64,000 nt of DNA from Virgibacillus_R byunsanensis (GTDB lineage: Bacteria; Bacillota; Bacilli; Bacillales; Amphibacillaceae). A program made the translations under genes and the position numbers. Below, one piece after another: positions 52,596-59,954 of the stretch (within the stretch, counting starts at the first letter, position 1; every line of letters starts with the position of its first letter). The DNA lies in assembly GCF_042675965.1 (NCBI RefSeq), contig NZ_JBHTKJ010000065.1, forward strand, positions 13,184-77,183, written 5' to 3'. The notes beneath the pieces are model-generated. The model was not told where the DNA came from and did not search any database. It worked only from the letters and a program-made list of their open reading frames with translations.

Positions 52596-52727
52596 AAAAA
52601 CCGCAGAATTAGAATAGTCCCCCCTTAGAAGGAAACATTCTAATTCTGCGGTTCAAGAAACCTTCGTAAAACAAAGGTTGTATGTACCCGCTTCTATAAC
52701 AAACTAGAACAAAAACGAACTTGCGTT
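52596..52727 (-). ncRNA. Candidate riboswitch leader 2 (upstream of the NCS2 permease), with terminator
   Basis: Same conserved blocks as the leader at 50264-50400. Stem sequences differ but still pair: P2 TTCTA/TAGAA here against GTCT/AGGC there; P3 AACCTT/AAGGTT here against AATCTT/AGGATT there. Loop TGTTTTACG and GCGGGTACAT are kept. Terminator ACCGCAGAATTAGAAT/ATTCTAATTCTGCGGT plus TTTTT again overlaps P1. A TATAAT (52742-52737) lies just before, so transcription may start at the first base of the fold. It is about 205 bases from the permease start. Confidence 0.7.
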
Positions 52728-52748
52728 AATGCTCCAATTATAAAGACC

Positions 52749-53105
52749 TTAGAAATTCTTTTCCTCAAATATGATCACACAACAAGCATGCTCTGTCTCC
52801 GTATCATAATCTTTAAGGACACTAATAACAGGTAAACCCGTTACATCTTCAATTTCCTTTTTTAGTTTAGACTTAAATTCGGCAATGAGTGCCGCATCGG
52901 CATAGGTAGTAAGTTCTTTAAAATTTTTACTCAAAGCCGTAAAAGCCGGGACTCGTTTGTGCTGTGCAAAAATAATGAGTCGATCACAAGATACATTGAT
53001 CCGTTGACTTATCACACCAGTAGCATAAATTTCCTGGTTGATCTTATTGTAGGCCTGTGCAACATTCTTTTTTAACAATCGTGTTTCAGTCGAGGTCACA
53101 CTCAC
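52749..53105 (-). CDS. DUF2294 domain protein
   Basis: 118 residues, GTG start with AAGGGGG upstream. VAQAYNKINQEIYATGV, INVSCDRLIIFAQHKRVPA and SVLKDYDTETEHACCVIIFEE match the DUF2294 (YbcI-like) family of small soluble proteins. Function unknown; the ITVLRD-type C-terminus is said to be conserved. It is upstream of the permease leader in the same direction and may be cotranscribed in part with it. Confidence 0.83.
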   Translation of the reverse strand: MSVTSTETRLLKKNVAQAYNKINQEIYATGVISQRINVSCDRLIIFAQHKRVPAFTALSKNFKELTTYADAALIAEFKSKLKKEIEDVTGLPVISVLKDYDTETEHACCVIIFEEKNF

Positions 53106-53266
53106 ATCTACGCCCCCTTATTATGTTCTATTCTAATGAACAAGCATAAATGTGTCAAGTTATTTTTTGAATATTATAATTTTATAGAATAGTTAAATTA
53201 TTGTTTAGTTTTGTCGAATACTACCGTTTATGTTTAACGGTCTATTTTAAAGAGACATATGTATAT

Positions 53267-53415
53267 TAGAAAACTTGGCATATCGTTAAAGGGATTCTTA
53301 GTAAGCGTACTATGCTTTCTTAGAAGCCCTTATGCTTTGGAGTGCAAGCCTTTATGGCGAATGGCCTAGTTGCGCTTATGCAAATAGGAAAGTTTTAAAC
53401 TTTCTTATCTGCTAA
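53267..53415 (+). repeat. Type A interspersed repeat, full copy
   Basis: About 149 bp from TTAGAAAACTTGGCATATCG to TTTCTTATCTGCTAAA, nearly identical to 21209-21358. It ends 26 bases before the first preserved codon of the broken exchanger gene and may have displaced its start region. Confidence 0.8.
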
Positions 53416-53440
53416 ACAAAAATTTATGGGGGAATAACTC

Positions 53441-54412
53441 ATTACCGCTTTTACCTCTATCATTATATTTATTTTATCAGCTGTTATATCTGCGCTTTCC
53501 ACTATTCAATTATCTACTTATGCAGACACTATTAGTAAGGAAACAAAAATGGGTGGACTTTTGACAGGAACGATTATCCCTGTTGCAACATCATTACCAG
53601 AGCTAACTGTTACTATTTCTACTAGTATGATTCACAATGCAGGAATAGCTGTCGGAAATGGTCTAGGCAGTATTTTATTCAACTTTTTTGTATTGTTTGT
53701 CCTGGATATATTTTAGGAGTACATGTCTGTTTCTTCGTGTATCTGACCATCATATCACTACAGGAATTATTGCTCTCCTACTTTGTATGATAACCGCAAT
53801 AGGTCTTGCGCTTGATTATTCGGTTACCATTTTAAACATTAGCCTTACGAGTTTAGCTATTGCAATTATTTACGTAATCGGTATGCAATTGATGTCTAAC
53901 AAGTTGAACAGTAGGGTGGCAAAAGATGATGCTCCTTCTACTAATTTTAAACAAATAACGGTGAAATTTATCTTATTCAGCAGCATTATATTTATCTCTG
54001 GCAGTGCATTAGCGCTCTCAGGTGATGCAATGGCAAAAAATACGGGTATCAGTGCTACAGCTATTGGAAGCATTTTGGTTGCATTATCATCCTCGATCCC
54101 AGATGCAATGAGTGTATTTACAGCATTAAAATTAGCTAATATTAACCTGGCAATTGGTGCTATTTTGGGTAGCAATCTGTTTAACATTCTAGTAATAGCT
54201 ATAGCAGACGTTTTCTATTCAGGCGGCAGCATCTGGTTGGACACCAGCAATAAACTCATGTACATGTCATTCACTGGATTTTTCTTAACAGTTATGGTTA
54301 TGGTGGTTATCAAACGCGATCACACGCGAAACACCTTCACCTATATACTACCTTCTTGATAGCTGTTGCTAGTTTTTATCTGGCAGTTGTGATGTATGTT
54401 ATTTTAGGGTGA
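53441..54412 (+). pseudogene. Frameshifted sodium/calcium exchanger-type gene
   Basis: The first part (53441 to TAG at 53717) reads ITAFTSIIIFILSAVISALS and the alpha-1 motif VATSLPELTVTI with GNGLGSILFNFF. After the TAG region the next frame carries on through the alpha-2 repeat SILVALSSSIPDAMSVF and GAILGSNLFNILVIA. Near 54345 a second shift is needed to reach the last helix FLIAVASFYLAVVMYVILG. No ATG opens the first part; an ATT follows GGGGGAATAACTC. The order of both alpha repeats shows one original gene of about 320 codons, now inactive or needing frameshifting. Confidence 0.8.
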
Positions 54413-54423
54413 TGAATTCTGTA

Positions 54424-55060
54424 AATCGATCGAGAGGGCGGATAATCGATCGACAGCAATGAAATTTGATCGACAGCTAGTAAAATCGATCAAACAACAG
54501 ACATAATCGATCATGAACAGGTGATTTTCGATCGACAGGGCAGGAATTCGATCAACAGCTACAATTTTCGATCAAGAGAGCGGATAATCGATCGACAGCA
54601 ATGAAATTCGATCAACAGCTAGAGAAATCGATCAAACAACAGACATAATCGATCATGAACAGGTGATTTTCGATCGACAGGGTAGGAAGTCGATCAACAG
54701 CTTAATTTTTCGATCGAGAGGGCGGATAATCGATCGACAGCAATGAAATTTGATCAACAGCTAGAGAAATCGATCAAACAACAGACATAATCGATCATGA
54801 ACAGGTGATTTTCGATCGACAGAGCAGGAAATCGATCAACAGCTTAATTTTTCGATCGAGAGGGCGGAAAATCGATCGACAGCAATGAAATTTGATCAAC
54901 AGCTAGAGAAATCGATCAAACAACAGACATAATCGATCATGAACAGGTGATTTTCGATCGACAGGGTAGGAAGTCGATCAACAGCTTAATTTTTCGTTCG
55001 AGAGAGCGGATAATCGATCGAGAGCTATGAAATTTGATCAACAGCACAGCAATTAGATCA
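54424..55060. repeat. 142-bp tandem array made of about 20-bp TCGATC units
   Basis: The phrase CGAGAGGGCGGATAATCG (or close forms) recurs at 54431, 54573, 54715, 54857 and 54999: exactly 142 bases apart each time. Inside each 142-bp unit there are seven sub-units of about 20 bases, each starting with TCGATC or TTGATC and followed by RACAGC-like words (for example ATCGATCGACAGC, TCGATCAACAGC, TCGATCAAACAACAG, TCGATCATGAACAG). Copies differ by a few base changes. No open frame of note. The array occupies the gap between the exchanger relic and bdbD. Confidence 0.95.
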
Positions 55061-55153
55061 ATCCTAAATCCCATAGCTACTCAGTCATACAACTTCTGCC
55101 TATTTTATGAATTTTATTTGAACAATAGCTGATTCGCTAAACTATCAAGGGTT

Positions 55154-55182
55154 TTGATGTTACTATTAATCTTACATATGAT
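55154..55182 (+). promoter_or_regulatory. SigA promoter of bdbDC
   Basis: TTGATG, a 17-base spacer and TATGAT, ending 18 bases before the bdbD ATG. Confidence 0.75.
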
Positions 55183-55199
55183 AAATGAGAGGTGTTTAT

Positions 55200-55874
55200 A
55201 TGAAAGGCAACAACGCACCAATTAAAATTGCCGTCATTATTACGTTAATTATTATCGGTCTAATAGTTGCTTTAGTCTTAATAAGCAACAACAATTCTGG
55301 TTCGAGTGACGGTGAAACGTTTGATGATCAGCCTTCAATTGAGGGACAACCTACGTTAGGAGATTCTGACGCACCTGTGCAGGTGGTTGAATTTGGGGAT
55401 TTTAAATGTCCATCTTGTAAAGCATGGAGTGATAACTTCTATCCACAATTAGTAAATGATTTTGTCGATACAGGAAAAGTAACATTCTCCTATATAAATG
55501 TTCTGTTTCATGGAGAAGAATCAACATTAGCTTCATTGGCAGCAGAGTCTGTATATAAGCAAAATCCGGATGCATATTGGAATTTCCAAAAGGCACTTTA
55601 CGCTGAACAGCCAAGTGATCACAATGGTGAATGGGTTACAACGGAAAAGATTCTCGAAGTAGCAAATAGTGTATCGGGAATTGATACGGAATCCTTAAAA
55701 ATAGCACTAGAGAACGAATCAGAAATGGATGAAGTAAATAAAGATTCACAGTTAGTAACAGATTTCGGTGTAGAATTAACTCCAACCATTATGGTAAATG
55801 AAACGATGATTGAAGATCCATTTGATTATGATGCCATTAAAAATGCAATTGAAGAAGCACTAGAAGGTAATTAA
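55200..55874 (+). CDS. bdbD: DsbA-like thiol-disulfide oxidoreductase (BdbD type)
   Basis: 224 residues, anchored by an N-terminal membrane helix (IAVIITLIIIGLIVALVLI) and facing outside. The thioredoxin-fold active site is VEFGDFKCPSCKAWSD (CPSC), and the cis-Pro is in ELTPTIMVN. It introduces disulfides into exported proteins. The ATG at 55200 follows GAGAGGTG; an ATG 15 bases earlier overlaps that site. Paired with bdbC two bases downstream. Confidence 0.92.
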   Translation: MKGNNAPIKIAVIITLIIIGLIVALVLISNNNSGSSDGETFDDQPSIEGQPTLGDSDAPVQVVEFGDFKCPSCKAWSDNFYPQLVNDFVDTGKVTFSYINVLFHGEESTLASLAAESVYKQNPDAYWNFQKALYAEQPSDHNGEWVTTEKILEVANSVSGIDTESLKIALENESEMDEVNKDSQLVTDFGVELTPTIMVNETMIEDPFDYDAIKNAIEEALEGN

Positions 55875-55876
55875 AA

Positions 55877-56293
55877 ATGAACAAAAACCAAATTTACCTA
55901 TACCTGGCATGGTTAGTTGCGATTATTGCAACACTTGGAAGTCTTTATTTTAGTGAAATTAAAGAATTTATTCCTTGTGAACTTTGCTGGTATCAACGGA
56001 TTCTAATGTATCCACTTGCATTAATTATTGGAATTGCTACGTTTAAAAATGATGTAGCTACAAAAAAATATATTCTTCCAATTACCATCATCGGTTGGTT
56101 TATATCCCTGTTTCATTATTTGGAGCAGAAAGTCCCAGGTTTTGCAAAAATCAAGCCATGTGCAGATGGTGTTCCGTGCAGTGCTGAGTATATTAATTGG
56201 TTTGGGTTTATAACCATTCCATTCCTAGCTTTGATCGGCTTTACGTTTATAACTGTACTCATGCTATTGATCAAATCGCAGAAAAGTAACTAA
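55877..56293 (+). CDS. bdbC: DsbB-like disulfide oxidoreductase (BdbC type)
   Basis: 138 residues with four membrane helices. Reoxidises BdbD with quinone: the first pair is PCELCWYQRI (CxxC) and the second is KPCADGVPCSAEYINWF. Two bases separate it from bdbD. A strong shared terminator follows. Confidence 0.94.
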   Translation: MNKNQIYLYLAWLVAIIATLGSLYFSEIKEFIPCELCWYQRILMYPLALIIGIATFKNDVATKKYILPITIIGWFISLFHYLEQKVPGFAKIKPCADGVPCSAEYINWFGFITIPFLALIGFTFITVLMLLIKSQKSN

Positions 56294-56295
56294 TA

Positions 56296-56329
56296 AAAAG
56301 GTGCCATTCTCATGAGAATGGCACCTTTT
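56296..56329. terminator. Bidirectional intrinsic terminator
   Basis: AAAAGGTGCCATTCT/AGAATGGCACCTTTT, a near-perfect palindrome with loop CATG, between the convergent bdbC and czcD genes. Confidence 0.93.
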
Positions 56330-56332
56330 CTA

Positions 56333-57280
56333 TTAATGATTATGCTTGTGTGATGTGGAGTCAGCTTCGTTCTGACACATCAACGAATCACCATGTGGGT
56401 GATCTTTATTTTCCATTTGAATCGTTACGTGTTCAATACCTTTATGTTCCAAATCATGTTCAATTTTTCGTAATAAATCCTGACATTCATGAATAGATAA
56501 AACACCATCGACAACTGCATGACAGGAAAGGGCATTTTGGCCACTCGTGATACTCCAAACATGTAAGTCATGTATGCTGATTACCCCTGGTACCTTTTCC
56601 ATTGTATGGATAATATCATCTAATTCAATATTCTTTGGGGTTCCTTCCATTAGCACATGAATCGCATCCTTTGAAACTCGCCATCCACTTATTAATACAA
56701 GTACAGCCACAATAACACTTGCCAATGGATCGGCCCAACCCCAGTTTAGGAATATAATTAACAAAGCAGCAATAATTGCTCCAACAGATCCTAATAAGTC
56801 ACCTAATACATGCAGAAATGCTGCACGTAAATTTAGATTTTCTTCTGTGTCACCATTTCGTAACAGCAGCCATGCTACTAGAATATTAACTAGTAACCCA
56901 ATGGTAGCTACGATCAGCATTCCTGTTGAAGCTACTTCAGGTGGGTCCATAAACCGGTGATATGCTTCATAGAAAATATATATTGCAATCAATACGAGTG
57001 TTACCCCATTAAAAACAGCAGCCAATATTTCAAAACGTTTATAGCCATATGTTTTACTATAATTAGCTACCCTCTCACCTAGTGTAAAGGCTAACAACCC
57101 AACACCCAGTGAGATAGAATCGCTTAACATATGTCCTGCATCTGAAAGAAGCGCTAGACTGTTGGTTAAAAAACCACCAATGGCTTCAATGATCATATAA
57201 CCCGTAATGATGAAAAAGCTAATTTTTAATGCTTGTTTATTAGCACCATGTGTATGGTCATGTCCGTGATCGTGTCCCAC
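56333..57280 (-). CDS. czcD: Cation diffusion facilitator, zinc/cobalt efflux (CzcD)
   Basis: 315 residues, six membrane helices, with His-rich ends (GHDHGHDHTHG and the SHKHNH tail). The transport sites are LLSDAGHMLSDS (HxxxD-type) and AAFLHVLGDLLGSVG; the C-terminal metallochaperone-like domain follows. It starts at GTG with GGAGG upstream and is 19 bases after the ArsR-type regulator gene, forming a zinc-inducible efflux operon. Confidence 0.94.
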   Translation of the reverse strand: MGHDHGHDHTHGANKQALKISFFIITGYMIIEAIGGFLTNSLALLSDAGHMLSDSISLGVGLLAFTLGERVANYSKTYGYKRFEILAAVFNGVTLVLIAIYIFYEAYHRFMDPPEVASTGMLIVATIGLLVNILVAWLLLRNGDTEENLNLRAAFLHVLGDLLGSVGAIIAALLIIFLNWGWADPLASVIVAVLVLISGWRVSKDAIHVLMEGTPKNIELDDIIHTMEKVPGVISIHDLHVWSITSGQNALSCHAVVDGVLSIHECQDLLRKIEHDLEHKGIEHVTIQMENKDHPHGDSLMCQNEADSTSHKHNH

Positions 57281-57299
57281 TTAGATACCTCCAATATTT

Positions 57300-57605
57300 T
57301 TAACTATGACTAGCATGCTCAAGCGTTTGTTTCAACATATTCATGACATGTTCATCATCATGGGAATAATATAAAGTAGTACCATCTCTTCTGTTTTTTA
57401 CTAAACGCAAATTTTTCAAAAATCGTAATTGATGTGAAACAGTTGATTGCCTAAGCTCTAATGTATCTGCTATTCCATTCACCGAATATTCCTTGTGAAA
57501 AAGTAAATGAAGAATTCTAATCCTCGTTGGGTCACCTAAAGCTTTAAACGTTTGTGATACAACAAACAATGTCTCTTCGTCTAAATCATTACTATACTCT
57601 TCCAT
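57300..57605 (-). CDS. czrA: ArsR/SmtB-family zinc-responsive repressor (CzrA)
   Basis: 101 residues. The recognition helix is LELRQSTVSHQLRFLKNLRL. The C-terminal helix keeps the alpha-5 zinc site of CzrA exactly in spacing: D-x-H in DDEH, then His 11 residues later and another after 3 (LEHASH). So it should release DNA when Zn(II) or Co(II) binds. AGGGAGG precedes the ATG. It is first in the operon with czcD. Confidence 0.94.
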   Translation of the reverse strand: MEEYSNDLDEETLFVVSQTFKALGDPTRIRILHLLFHKEYSVNGIADTLELRQSTVSHQLRFLKNLRLVKNRRDGTTLYYSHDDEHVMNMLKQTLEHASHS

Positions 57606-57660
57606 TAGGATTCCCTCCCTTTCACACCTTAAAATGATCGTTCTTTTATGTATAACAAAT

Positions 57661-57692
57661 TATATGTGTGTATATTATCATGTGTGCATATA
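57661..57692. promoter_or_regulatory. Possible CzrA operator region
   Basis: Two direct copies of TGTGTGNATAT with ATAT flanks lie 56 bases before the czrA ATG. ArsR-family zinc repressors usually bind AT-rich 12-2-12 palindromes; this site is only a loose fit. Confidence 0.3.
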
Positions 57693-57793
57693 CTATTCAA
57701 GAACTGGAATCTGGAGCAAAATACGTCCAAACAGGCAAAACGCGGAACAACTGCAAAAACCGTGGAATTAACCAAGTTTGCTATCGGCATTGA

Positions 57794-57970
57794 TTAGAAG
57801 ACTTGGCTTATGCAGTAGGAAGGTTTTATACTTCTTAAGCGCAAGCGCCTTGAAAGACACGACAAGCATAAGCAGGTCGCGTAGTTAGGATACCCTTATC
57901 ACACGGAGTCGAATTGCTTATGTCTCGAGTATCTAGGCACTTGTCCTGGACATGGCTGATTCTGTAGATG
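57794..57970 (+). repeat. Composite repeat: type A start fused to another GC-rich repeat
   Basis: Starts TTAGAAGACTTGGCTTATGC (type A end), then AAGCGCAAGCGCCTTGAAAG and GACACGACAAGCATAAGCAG, a phrase type common in Bacillaceae intergenic repeats. No open frame. It fills most of the gap between czrA and the ZIP gene. Confidence 0.55.
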
Positions 57971-58065
57971 AATATACATAACGCTCAAGTAATACTTTCC
58001 TTATCGGTATATATTTCTAACCTGAGCAACATACAATAAAACAATCTGCTATTAGGAGCGATTAA

Positions 58066-58791
58066 ATGAGTGCAGCATGGATGATTGGTTCGCTCGCTTC
58101 TGCTCTGGGAATTGGAGTTGGGGGTGGACTTGCTTGGATCCTGAATAAAATTCAACGTGGGTATGGGTATATATATTCCCTTTGCGCAGGGCTAATCATG
58201 GGATTACTTTTCCTAGAGATGATGCCAGATAGTATTAAACTAGGTGGATGGGTTGTTTTCGTGCTTGGAATAGGGACAGGCTTGTTACTTTTTATGTATG
58301 TTCATCAACTTTTAGGTAGCATCAACACGATTAACAATTCTAACAAAAGAAATATGTTTATACGTTCTGGGCTGCTTTTAACCATTAGTATTATGATACA
58401 CAACTTCCCGGTTGGTATAGCATTCGGTTCAACCATTGGCACAGAAATGGGCAACTCCATGTTGATCACTCTCGTATTACATAACATACCAGAGGGAATA
58501 ATTATCTTCACACCACTGTTTTTAGCCGGATTCGGCCTGGTTACATGGATACTCTTCACCACTATCACAGCAACGCCGATTGCTGTTGGTGCATGGCTCG
58601 GACAATATGTTAAAATCTCTTCCCCCCAAGTACTCGCATTCATGATCAACATAGCCATTTACATTATATTTATGGTAGCGATTAAGGAAATTCTATGGGA
58701 AGCATTAAAAAGAATTTCTCCCACTCGATGCTTTACTATCGGCGGTTTTGGATTTGCAATCATTTTTGTATATCTAGCATTATTACATTAG
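58066..58791 (+). CDS. ZIP family metal transporter
   Basis: 241 residues with about 8 hydrophobic helices. The metal-binding helices read MIHNFPVGIAFGS and LHNIPEGIIIFTP, the HNxxxG and HNIPEG motifs of ZIP transporters. It probably imports zinc or a related divalent cation, or balances czcD next door. GGAGCGATTAA precedes the ATG. A scrap of type A repeat follows the stop. Confidence 0.9.
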   Translation: MSAAWMIGSLASALGIGVGGGLAWILNKIQRGYGYIYSLCAGLIMGLLFLEMMPDSIKLGGWVVFVLGIGTGLLLFMYVHQLLGSINTINNSNKRNMFIRSGLLLTISIMIHNFPVGIAFGSTIGTEMGNSMLITLVLHNIPEGIIIFTPLFLAGFGLVTWILFTTITATPIAVGAWLGQYVKISSPQVLAFMINIAIYIIFMVAIKEILWEALKRISPTRCFTIGGFGFAIIFVYLALLH

Positions 58792-58875
58792 AAACATCCC
58801 CAAGTCTTAGTTGCACTAAATACCTAAAAGGAACGCCAATCGGCATCCCTTCATAACTTAAATGTATTGTACCTA

Positions 58876-59151
58876 TTACAAAACATCGCTATTATTTTGC
58901 TGTGCTTCCTGCACTTGCTGACGTAAATCGTGCAGTTCTTCATATGCTTGCTGAAATTGAGCATTCTCGGTTGCTGTTGTTCCACCCTGGTCTTGCGCTC
59001 GTTGTAATTCCTGTTCGGCTTGTTGTAGCTGTTGATGTGCTTGTTGAAGCAGTTGAGAATTGGAACCTTGCGCCCGTCGAACAGCGTCGCCGGCCTCTGT
59101 TATTTGTTTACTGGCTTGTTGTAACGTTTGATGCAGATTCTGATGTACCAT
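58876..59151 (-). CDS. Small Gln-rich coiled-coil protein
   Basis: 91 residues, nearly all predicted helix, with heptad-like Leu/Ala and very high Gln content (LLQQAHQQLQQAEQELQRAQ). No membrane helix. GGAGG lies 9 bases before the ATG at 59151. I do not recognise the family; such proteins in Bacillaceae are often spore-associated. Confidence 0.7.
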   Translation of the reverse strand: MVHQNLHQTLQQASKQITEAGDAVRRAQGSNSQLLQQAHQQLQQAEQELQRAQDQGGTTATENAQFQQAYEELHDLRQQVQEAQQNNSDVL

Positions 59152-59232
59152 ATAGGATATCCTCCACACATTTTTTATCGATGAAATCTCTATATAGTTT
59201 TCCTAACTATTTTCCTATTATGTATGAAGGAT

Positions 59233-59880
59233 TTATTTTTTAATTTTCAACCCCAATAGCCTGGCAAATCCAATTGCTTGATCAGGTGAGACTTCGCAAC
59301 CTTCCAATTTCTCTAATGATATATTGATTCGTTCAAAGGTACATGTACTAATGTCTATACCGTTTAAAAGGGTTTGAGAAAAATCAATGTCATTAATATC
59401 GCATTGAGAGAACTTCACCTTGATCAATTTACAATCGGGATAGTTAGCGCTTTGTAACGATGATTCACGAAACACAACTTGTTTTAAACGTGCATCTGCA
59501 AAATTACTCCATTTTGCGATGCTTTTTTCAAAAGATACATGTACAAGATTAGCTTCTGTAAAGTCCACACCCATTAGCTTGCATTCCTTAAACTTAACCC
59601 TATGTATAATTCCTTCACTGAAACTAGCATTGGATAGATCACAGTTTTCAAAAACGACATCCGTAATATCAATTTTTCTAAAAGAAGTATGGTTGAACGT
59701 TACATTTTTAAAAACAACTTTCGACAAAACGGCTCTTTCAAACTCCTCATTATCTACACTTTTATTCGTGAACATACAATTTGATAGATATGGATCTTCG
59801 TCATGATACATGTCATGAAAATTCCCACTTTGTAAGTTGGGTGGAATTTTTGGAATTTCCATTTTAACTATTTTCGTCAC
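59233..59880 (-). CDS. Pentapeptide repeat protein
   Basis: 215 residues with repeated A/C-D/N-L/F-x-x units over about residues 30-190 (FENCDLSNASFSEG, FKECKLMGVDFTEANLVHVS, FSQCDINDIDFSQTLL). These build a right-handed quadrilateral beta-helix like Qnr and MfpA proteins, which mimic DNA and bind gyrase, but a role in drug resistance cannot be claimed from sequence. It starts at GTG with GGAGG 7 bases upstream. Confidence 0.88.
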   Translation of the reverse strand: MTKIVKMEIPKIPPNLQSGNFHDMYHDEDPYLSNCMFTNKSVDNEEFERAVLSKVVFKNVTFNHTSFRKIDITDVVFENCDLSNASFSEGIIHRVKFKECKLMGVDFTEANLVHVSFEKSIAKWSNFADARLKQVVFRESSLQSANYPDCKLIKVKFSQCDINDIDFSQTLLNGIDISTCTFERINISLEKLEGCEVSPDQAIGFARLLGLKIKK

Positions 59881-59900
59881 AGTAACGCCTCCAATCAGAC

Positions 59901-59940
59901 AAAAAACCTACCATTAAATAAATGCCATTTAACAGTAGGC
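59901..59940 (-). terminator. Intrinsic terminator after the dbpA-type gene
   Basis: On the minus strand GCCTACTGTTAAAT pairs with ATTTAATGGTAGG around GGCATTT, followed by TTTTTT. Confidence 0.85.
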
Positions 59941-59954
59941 TAACACTCAATAAA

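Noticed and set aside
50264..52727. T-box leaders
   Set aside because: TTGAACCGCAG resembles part of a T-box (GGTGGNACCGCG), but the elements are only about 130 bases, lack stem I and a specifier loop, and the downstream genes are not amino-acid genes.
54424..55060. CRISPR array
   Set aside because: Units are about 20 bases without unique spacers of constant length; the longer period of 142 is a tandem duplication, and no cas genes are near.
59233..59880. Qnr-type quinolone resistance gene
   Set aside because: The pentapeptide fold is shared by many proteins; nothing in the sequence shows gyrase protection, so only the family name is given.
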